This document shows, piece by piece, positions 56,961 to 64,000 of a stretch of 64,000 nt of DNA. Positions within the stretch are counted from its first letter, which is position 1. Each line of letters starts with the position of its first letter. The notes under the pieces are model-generated. The model saw only the letters and a program-made list of their open reading frames with translations. It was not told the origin of the DNA and searched no databases. The position numbers were made by a program, and so were the translations under genes. Where the stretch lies: positions 744,001 through 808,000 of the forward strand of contig JAZGTN010000028.1 of the NCBI GenBank assembly GCA_037783415.1. Reading direction: 5' to 3'. This DNA is from Leptasterias polaris. Taxonomy: Eukaryota > Echinodermata > Asteroidea > Forcipulatida > Asteriidae.

Positions 56961-59440
56961 ACTTCTTAAAAAACGCAGGCTTTACTTGGTTCTTTGATTC
57001 GTTTTATCATGTGTGGGTGTTAGATTAAGAGGGTAATCCCTAAATCCCAACTTTAATATTCTACTCCTTTACAAACAACAAATAGCCGCCATGTTAAACA
57101 AAAGGAAGTCATCCTGTCATACACGACTTTGCAATTTACGATCTGCAAATATTAGCGAGAAATGCAGGATCATCGATTATTCATGTAATGCATGAATCCA
57201 ATTAATCAGATTAAGAATATTCGAAACATTCGATAAATCTAATTTTAAGTTAAGCCCTGATTCAATCTACTTAATTTACACAGTTTTTAACGACTTTTGG
57301 CTCCTTGCAAGTGAGGTTTTCACTTATCGGTAACGCCAAAATGAAACTCTAGAATTTTATGATTACACAATTTCGAACTTTCCTTCCCCGCGCCAAGGTG
57401 CGTTGCCAAACCGATTTGACGGGGGCGGGAAGGGATATTTTGTTTTCAAAAAACTACCCGGAAAGCTGAGAAGTAGCGACTCGACACTGCTTTTTAAGCC
57501 CCACTTTGTGCACACTTTTTCTCACTTCATTATATCTTACATACGGTGTTTGGTCAAATGCAGTCCAAAGCGTCAGGCATACGGGGATAGACGCCGAGGG
57601 ATGTGTCCCGTCGACGCTTTCCCGTGCTATACACCATTGCCACTCGGACGGTTTTGTAGTATATTTTCATTCCTGCATGTTTTGCTACTAAGTGAGGTTA
57701 AGCGACAACTTTGGAGGCATTAGTAGCCAACTGACGCGGTCGTCCTGATTCACTTGTGCATTCAATCGCTAGTGGCTACACTTAGATCAACCCACGAGAA
57801 CAACCGAACGAATTGGATACAAAACATCTCTTTTAAAAGAGACATTCGCGAAGAGTTCGAAAAGTGTTCACCAAGAGAGATTTTATTCTGAAAGTTAATC
57901 CGTTTAAAGGTTTGGGTTAATGTGGCAAGTAAGGTTTTAGTTCAACAGTCCCTGAAGATTGGGCACATAACGGACCGTTCCATTCAACATACTTACATCG
58001 GTTAGAACAAATTACAGAACAATCAAGTTTTTACAGGGATGCGTTTTTTGTAAACGTTGTAACTAGTTTGAAATTATTTAACGCCCAAGTAGATCCTTGA
58101 CGTTTGATTGGAGGATTATAGGTCACGTGGCGTTCATTAATCAAACAATTACTTGGTTACTTCATAAACCGTGCATTTTGGTAACATTCAATGTTTATTT
58201 TCGTTCCATCGTTCTTTCAATATTAATATTCACGCTAGACCACAAATTAAGTTAAACACAAAGCAAACCAGAATATAATCTTGTACATTTTGCTTTAGCT
58301 TTATCCTCAAAATGACAAAGATCTACTTGCATGGGATATAAATCAAACCATGAATGTTTTTCATTCATTCAATGGAGAAGTTATTTTTATTTGTCGGCAA
58401 GTGTCCAATCCATTGGCTTCGCCTGGTTTGTTGGATGGAAAATTCCCTTTTTTCAACTTGTGGAAATATTCTCACCAATGCAGTCGAAACACATTCATTA
58501 TTTTAAGTTTACATTAAATAAAACGTTTCTAACTGTATGTCCATCAAAATGGTCATAACGATAATTACCTGTTTCCTAATGGTGTGGACCGAAACATTTT
58601 TGTATGCACGATCTTGCTGACAAATACAACCCATAGGGCCTACTCAAGCATCTTGAGAACATTTTGATATGTAATGTTTTTCAATTATACAAAATGAAAT
58701 ACATGCAGTAGAATGGTCGGGTACCGTGACCGTGAGAATTTACCAAACCTCGGCTTAGGCTTCGGCTCATACCCGGGCTTCGTCATCACTTTAAGAGTAG
58801 TGTACAGTTGTTTCCGTTGTTTCGGAGCATAGGGTCTGAGCCGGAGCCCAATCTGAGGCCGACAAAAAAACTTGTGCAAACCATACGCCATAGCGCCAAT
58901 GAATCAGGCTGATACCTAGACGTTGGGTACAGTCGAACTACTGTACACCATTGAAGATTTCCCAATGAAACACTGATCTCCTGTCTGTGTTGTGTTCGTG
59001 TTGTATTTACGCTTGTTGTCCTCTTTGCTAACTGTCCAAGCTCCAGAGATCGCGTGTTTTGAATTCAAACAAGGTATGCACGCGGCCTCTTGATCAAGCA
59101 GTGAGGTTTAATGAAAGTGCGATACCCGTGAGGAAAACTACCACGTGCTCTTCATGTTTAAAATTACGCGCACGACATGACCTCGTTTTGAGGAAAGAAA
59201 CGCCGTTTTAATAGTGCACACCATTGAATTGAATTATGGGTTTGTTTTGTTTTTTTGTGTTTTGCTCTATCAGTTTCATAATTATCATTATCCACCATTA
59301 GCATATTTCCCGTAACCACAGGGGTCTTTTTGGGGTACCACTAATGACTTTGCAACAATCGTTCTCTATGTTTCTATGTTCCCCAATGCCCCTTTGTGAG
59401 TTGACAAACTCTTTATCCATGTCTCTCTATTCTTCAATAA
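56961..59440. other. Intron 3, middle, no gene seen
   Basis: No exon or element could be supported. Two overlapping frames at 57403-57723 and a minus-strand frame at 58685-58891 lack domains. The latter region, GC-richer than its surroundings, may be a repeat I do not recognise. Confidence 0.4.
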
Positions 59441-59837
59441 GAACACCGGACTCAAGCTCTGGTGATCTGATCAGCAGGGTGTGGGTTCGAGTCCCGGTCG
59501 TGACACTTGTGTCCTTAAGAAAGACACTTAACCATTATTGCTGCGTCCTTCGGATGGGACGTTATGCCGTAGGTCTCGTGTGTTGTGTAATGCCATAAAA
59601 GAACCCAGTGCACTTATCGTAAAGAGTAGGGGTTCGCCCTGGTGTTCCTGGTTTGATTGGCAGCATATTGCGCCACAGCACCTTGTAAACCAATACATGG
59701 TGCTATAAAGGAAAAAGGTATACTAATACTACAAAACGTAAAGCTCCACATAACTTGCAAGAAAAAAATACCGAGCGCTTTGATACCCCCTAGGGTTGTG
59801 ATAAAGCGCTGTATAAGAAGCCATTATCATTATAATT
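59441..59837 (+). mobile_element. tRNA-derived SINE
   Basis: The 5' part carries ACCGGACTCAAGCTCTGGTG and the B box GGGTTCGAGTCCCGG (about 59486), typical of a tRNA-derived head lacking its first bases (A box not visible). It continues through GACACTTAACC and GCGTCCTTCGGATGGGACGT to the tail GATAAAGCGCTGTATAAGAA and CCATTATCATTAT. I recognise this as a SINE family widespread in echinoderms, with a tail of the kind copied by an L2/CR1-type LINE. It lies in intron 3 in sense orientation. Confidence 0.8.
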
Positions 59838-60028
59838 TGTGGGCAAACTCTAGTCCCGTCCACTCTTTAAAGTTGTCTCCAAACCTATACCTCTGTCTAC
59901 TACGCCTTCCTTTAACTCTGCCTTACAATGTGGGTTTTTGCAAGTCTAGATGAGTGGGAAACATAATCGTAGACCACTTCAGTTGGTGATATTTGTGTAT
60001 GGTAAAGATGTTTTTCTTCTTCAATATG

Positions 60029-60260
60029 TACACTGTAAAAACCGGGGTGTTAAAATTGGCATCATGGTATTTTTCACACACAAAAGAATTTAAAAAAATA
60101 AAGACAACATAAATTTACAACATATGGTGTTAAAATAACGCAAATGTAAATATTACACCCTATGTACTAAATTTATATTGTCTTTATTGTTTTCATTTAT
60201 TTTGTTATCTATATGTAACTACACCCAATGTGTCCATTTTAACACACCGGTTTTGTATGT
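60029..60260. mobile_element. MITE with ACCGGNGTGTTAAAAT ends
   Basis: The left end, TACACTGTAAAAACCGGGGT continuing GTTAAAATTGG, and the right end, read inversely as ACAAAACCGGTGTGTTAAAAT, form an imperfect inverted repeat of about 28 bp. The interior has further GTGTTAAAAT repeats and is AT-rich and non-coding. It ends about 50 bp before exon 4. Confidence 0.65.
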
Positions 60261-60308
60261 ATTATCGACGGTATCAAGCTCAGTGTTTGTCTATTGTTTG
60301 TTTGCCAG

Positions 60309-60410
60309 GCTATGGAAGACATGCACACAAAGCTCATCAATAATAGCATTGAGATCATCGCAAAGGAGACATACGATGATGACTTGGTGCAGCCGTTCAA
60401 ATTCTTCAAG
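60309..60410 (+). CDS. GABA-B-type receptor, exon 4 (residues 196-229)
   Basis: 34 codons in phase 0 with acceptor TTTGCCAG and donor GTGAGT. Encodes AMEDMHTKLINNSIEIIAKE and ETYDDDLVQPFKFFK, aligned with the LEERVKEAGIEITFRQSF segment of GABBR1, part of lobe 2 of the Venus-flytrap domain. There is a possible N-glycosylation site at N206 (NNS). Confidence 0.85.
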
Positions 60411-60431
60411 GTGAGTTTAGTGGTTTAATGG

Positions 60432-60695
60432 TTAAAAACTCCTGAGTCAGAATTTACATGAATCCCGGGTCTCAGGGGAGCCTTACCCACTTCTGGATCA
60501 GGCTGAGCCAAAAGCTGTTAACAAAATGGATGTTGGTTTGGATTCTGCGTCAGTTTGATCGATTTCTGGGTCATTTTGACACAGACGCATGGTCCACTGA
60601 CCCATAAATAGGTCATGCCCCCTAGTACCTGGAACCGATTCAAATCTAACCAGGAAGTCAGAGTACATAGCTAGACAAGACGGGTCATTTTAAAG
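60432..60695. mobile_element. MITE, CACTCTAAAA family, copy B (degraded)
   Basis: Begins near TTAAAAACTCCTGAGTCAGA, with AATCCCGGGTCTCAGG and TTTGACACAGACGCAT as internal landmarks, and ends near GGGTCATTTTAAAGCTC. The order matches 3193-3386 and 63413-63651. The terminal bases are decayed. Confidence 0.5.
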
Positions 60696-61138
60696 CTCAT
60701 GCACTTTTGTAACCCATGCACAGTTTATTTTCAATTATAAGATGAAACTTTAGCCCAATAGTTGGTTTCATCAAAATTAAGGTTATTAGATAAATGATCT
60801 GATCTTATTGAAGATTCCCGTAACGCATATTTAGATAAATGCCACTGTACTAAACCGCGAACACCTCTCTATTACAATCCCATGCACGTACACTTTCAAT
60901 GAAATTTAACTTTTGTGTGTGGGTGAGTAGGTAACCACATTCAAACCGGGAACCTATAACAAAAGAGGACAATAGGTCCACGGTTGCTATCACAAAGGAA
61001 AGCTTTGTGGTCACGGTTGCTATCACAAAGAGTTGAACAAAGGAGGGTCCACGATTGCAGGCTGTTACACACTTGTGTGTGTGTGGGGGGGGGGGGGTTC
61101 CCCTTTGTATTTACTATTTAATTTTGTCTGTTTTGCAG
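60696..61138. other. Intron 4, 3' part
   Basis: Contains a duplicated GGTTGCTATCACAAAG (60982 and 61016) and a TG/G-homopolymer tract (about 61073-61097) shortly before the acceptor TTTTGCAG of exon 5. Confidence 0.5.
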
Positions 61139-61204
61139 GAAAAAGAAGTAAGAATCATCCTTGGGAATTTTTACGAAAATTACGCTAAGGTTGTGTTCTG
61201 TGAG
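61139..61204 (+). CDS. GABA-B-type receptor, exon 5 (residues 230-251)
   Basis: Only 22 codons, phase 0, acceptor TTTTGCAG and donor GTAAGT. Encodes EKEVRIILGNFYENYAKVVF followed by CE, matching [20 protein letters not shown] of GABBR1. Tyr241 corresponds to the ligand-contacting Tyr250 of GABBR1b, and Cys250 to Cys259, both retained with identical spacing of nine residues. Confidence 0.88.
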
Positions 61205-61535
61205 GTAAGTTATTGAAGATCCCCCTTTTATCGTCTTCCTTCCCTAGGACCCACCCCAGCCTGTTTTGTTTACTTCACTGGAGCATGGGGAGTATATAGT
61301 TCATTATAATCTCTGTCAAAGATCTCTCATTTCACGGTTCCGGGAGTGGCTGTCGACTACAGACAAGAAACCGTGCCATCCTTTCATGCAGCCTTGATTT
61401 ACTTATACGTTTCCATGATTAAAAATGTTATATCCGCCTCATTTGTGTGTATTAGCTCCAGACGATCGGCATTATTGGCAGAGAAAATTTCCCCTGGCTT
61501 GTGTGTTGATAAATATTCTTTGATTTTTGCCCTAG
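61205..61535. other. Intron 5
   Basis: 331-bp intron, GTAAGT to CCCTAG. No feature inside. Confidence 0.75.
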
Positions 61536-61724
61536 GCATACCGTGCAGGATTATACGGCCCGAAGTATGTCTGGATGATATTTGGACATTACCATGCCAA
61601 TTGGTGGCTGTCCGGGGATTTGAACGGATGCACCCCGGAGCAGATGTCGGCTGCCGTGGAAGGCGCTGTCTCGGTCGGCTTCCAGACACTCAGTAAAAAG
61701 AACGTGGAAACCGTCGGCAAAATT
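61536..61724 (+). CDS. GABA-B-type receptor, exon 6 (residues 252-314), gene continues
   Basis: 63 codons, phase 0, acceptor GCCCTAG and donor GTAAGT. Encodes AYRAGLYGPKYVWMIFGHYH, NWWLSGDLNGCTPEQMSAAV and EGAVSVGFQTLSKKNVETVG, aligned with GABBR1 KKYVWFLIGWY...NCTVEEMTEAVEGH. Cys283 can pair with Cys250 as Cys293-Cys259 do in GABBR1b. His269 stands where GABBR1b has the GABA-contacting Trp278. No further exon could be found before 64000. The rest of the ligand domain and the seven-helix domain must lie to the right. Confidence 0.88.
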
Positions 61725-62034
61725 GTAAGTTATTATTACTCAAACTGATTCCCTTATATAACAAATGCGTAGAACCGTTTATTGTAATTAGTGCATATAG
61801 ATACTGAGCCATTCATGATTGCGTTTGGTTGTGATGTCAAGCTTGTGCCATGAGCCCGCAGCGCTAAGTTTCAAGATTCCACATAAGCTGTTATTAAAAT
61901 AATGTTGTCTATAAATAATTATATTCGGTTCTAATGAATTTTTTCAATCAGTTCTTGATTGTCTCAGTTTTTTTAACCCCACTCAAACGTGTATTTACAT
62001 GCAAAAAGGCTTCTCTAAAACGAAAATAAGCTGA
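61725..62034. other. Start of intron 6
   Basis: No feature seen. Confidence 0.5.
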
Positions 62035-63272
62035 TCAAAATGTCGGAAAGCAGCGGTTTGTAAGAATATCACAGTGTAGATGAACAAGAGGTTTTCCGTT
62101 TAGTAGAGAATTGTTACATTGCACTCGTGATACCTTGTCTTCCCCATTGGGCAAATCCAACTGAAGTTGTTTGCCAATAACATCAATTGCTTTGGAATTA
62201 AGACATACAATCCTAAAAGTTGGCTGTTGATGAGATATCGGTATATGTACACAATTTTCCAAGTTCAAAATTTGGACAATTATGTTAACGAGGACTGAGT
62301 TCGTGATCTCCACGAATTGACCGTCCCTCGTACAGTAATTTGGTCTGCAGGACAGAAAACTCAAAGTTAAAGAACTTCCTAATAATAGCAATAAACTCGT
62401 TGGTATCGCGGCTTTTACTGGTGAAAACTGCCCAAGAATACCAAACACCCCGGCACGAACTGGGCAAACATTTCAAGGGAGTGGCAATTGTTAATTTGTA
62501 CGTGCCCGAATGGCTTCCAAAATCAACCACAAAGTTAATGTCCGTCAGATTAAAAAAATATTTACATTATGCACACGCCGGTACACAACTGAAGTACAAG
62601 TGCACGACGGTACATTAATATGTAACAACTATAAGTACTATTGAGAATTGAAACTTTGCGTGGTGGGACTACAATCAAGTGAGGTTTGCGTTGTGATGGT
62701 TCTGAAAAAAGGACCGGGGTGGATTTCACAAAGAGTTAGGACTGGTCTTATCTCGAGTTAGGACGAGTTTTGTGAAATCGATCTTAGGATCGATCTTAGC
62801 AAGGATCGACCCTATGTCTATAGACTAGTCCTGACTCCTAGGACTAGTCCTAAGTAGGACTATCCTTTGTGAAATCCACCCCTGAGGTTTTAACAACTCG
62901 ACGTGTGGATCAGTACGCTCTGATCGTCTCCAGGAGAATGTGTAGTCGAGTGATGCACAAATAAAACATTACTTCTTAAACATCGTCATCATGATTTCGG
63001 GAGTCCAATTTCCGACTCATATTCATAAGAGTTTCAAGGTGACTCCATTTTGCTTTAGCGAAACAACAATTCCGTATTAACTTATCCCCAATATGACACC
63101 ATTTCTGCTGGAACAAAGTCAACCTGATTTGCGACAGGTGTTTGTTCAGCGGGGTATTTTTTACGTCACCACCAACGGTATCGAAATAATGTAATAACCC
63201 ATGCACTAAAATGGCCATCTGCAAGTAAAATGATTGAAATGATAATCGGCAATTCTGCTGATTTTTATGCAA
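62035..63272 (-). other. Unassigned minus-strand frames inside intron 6
   Basis: Three minus-strand frames (63272-62976, 98 codons; 62530-62285, 81 codons; 62448-62035, 137 codons, in a different phase) read as more protein-like than other intronic frames: they are balanced in composition, for example KHLSQIRLTLFQQKWCHIGD and SKAIDVIGKQLQLDLPNGED. They might be pieces of a decayed retrocopy or transposon protein. I do not recognise a domain, and a MITE (62716-62882) lies between them. Confidence 0.25.
62716..62882. mobile_element. Fold-back MITE, GGGGTGGATTTCACAAAG ends
   Basis: 167 bp with perfect 18-bp terminal inverted repeats, GGGGTGGATTTCACAAAG and its inverse. The interior is built from AGGACTAGTCCT- and GATCGATCTTAG-type short palindromes. 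No clear target duplication is visible at the edges. Non-coding. Confidence 0.85.
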
Positions 63273-63412
63273 GTCAATTCAATTATGATAATGCTGAATG
63301 TCCAAATTTACATATAAATTACATTTTATAGTAACATGTTTTTGCCATCAGATGTCTTTTGGTTTCTCTTGGTTTCTCTTGGTCGATACAATTCTACTGT
63401 AGTTTCCATCTG

Positions 63413-63651
63413 CACTCTAAAAACTCCCGGGTCATCAGGATTGACAAAGATACGGGTCCCGTGGGACTTGACCCGTTTGTGGGTCAGTATGACCCGGAAT
63501 CTGTGTCAAAATTACCCCGAAATGGGTCATAGTGACACAGAATCCGAGTTTATTGTTTTCTTTTGTTAACAGCTTTCCGGGTCATCCTGATAACCAAGAA
63601 ATGAACCAGGCCTCATGGGATCCTGGAATCCGGATCAATTCTGTTAGAGTG
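63413..63651. mobile_element. MITE, CACTCTAAAA family, copy C
   Basis: Starts CACTCTAAAAACTCCCGGGT and ends CAATTCTGTTAGAGTG, giving an 8-bp inverted repeat CACTCTAA. The interior has repeated GGGTCA/TGACCC and GACACAGAATCCG motifs shared with copies A and B. It is the best preserved of the three. Confidence 0.7.
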
Positions 63652-63722
63652 TAATCCTGGAATCCGGATCAATTCTGTTAGAGTGTAATCCTGGAATCCG
63701 GATCAATTCTGTTAGAGTGTAA
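63621..63722 (+). repeat. MITE terminus in triplicate, 34 bp x 3
   Basis: The last 31 bp of MITE copy C plus TAA, beginning TCCTGGAATCCGGATCAATT, is repeated at 63621, 63655 and 63689 without change, so the terminal repeat exists three times. Confidence 0.92.
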
Positions 63723-64000
63723 TCAAACTAAACCATTGTTTGTTGAAACTAATGGTTGGGTAAACCTTTACTTAGTTTTGACCTGTTATGAGCAACGGAT
63801 TCAAACCCATTGATGAAATAATCAAGATACACAACTTCATAAACCGTCTGCTAGCAAAGGGAAATCAAATCAAATGCCAGCAAAGGTCTCGTGTATAATA
63901 TCATTTTTGGCTATTACGACAGGTATGCATAAGTAATAACTGTACCCAGGCTACGGTATAACTTTAACATCTTTTAAAACCAACTTTTGGAAATAAAAGA

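Overview
This is eukaryotic, intron-bearing, AT-rich DNA from an animal, most likely an echinoderm and perhaps a sea star. The clues are a deuterostome-type GABA-B receptor gene with GT-AG introns, a tRNA-derived SINE, and TTAA-flanked MITEs of a kind I associate with sea-star genomes. The species call is from memory of repeat families, not from a search. There are no operons, CRISPR arrays or complete tRNA/rRNA genes.

One host gene is recognisable. It lies on the + strand from about 22.3 kb and runs off the right edge. Six coding exons (22779-23045, 53463-53615, 56189-56353, 60309-60410, 61139-61204, 61536-61724) encode the first 314 residues of a secreted-then-membrane class C GPCR of the GABA-B receptor family: a signal peptide and most of the Venus-flytrap ligand domain. 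All introns seen are phase 0. By my recalled alignment to human GABBR1, most GABA-contacting residues and one whole disulfide pair are replaced, so this looks like a divergent paralogue that may bind something else or nothing.

Layout. 1-22 kb is intergenic. It holds MITEs, a 50-bp x7 minisatellite, a pair of 240-bp inverted repeats 4 kb apart, two near-identical 2.2-kb elements with TG...CA ends and separate 4-bp target duplications, and a 54-bp x4 minisatellite. 22.3-23.0 kb is the 5' end of the receptor gene. 23-53.5 kb is its first intron (30.4 kb), more than half recognisable mobile DNA. That DNA is a full-length L2/CR1-type LINE (26611-31539) inserted into the reverse-transcriptase coding region of an older R2/NeSL-like LINE, a 5'-truncated LINE (37920-38476), a complete 6.2-kb piggyBac transposon with intact transposase (38751-44978), a 2.25-kb TIR element with a 6-bp target duplication and a CpG-rich array (46052-48302), and a 1.06-kb hAT-type element with an 8-bp target duplication (49764-50820). 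53.5-64 kb holds exons 2-6 with smaller introns containing a SINE, several MITEs and simple repeats.

The most interesting points are the piggyBac element (subterminal CGGNTGACGT sites at about 42-bp spacing at both ends, about 600-bp direct repeats flanking the transposase, large palindromes), the remodelled ligand pocket of the receptor, the LINE-in-LINE insertion just upstream of the catalytic Asp pair, and the pair of 2.2-kb elements of uncertain class. Open reading frames elsewhere look like chance or low-complexity frames.
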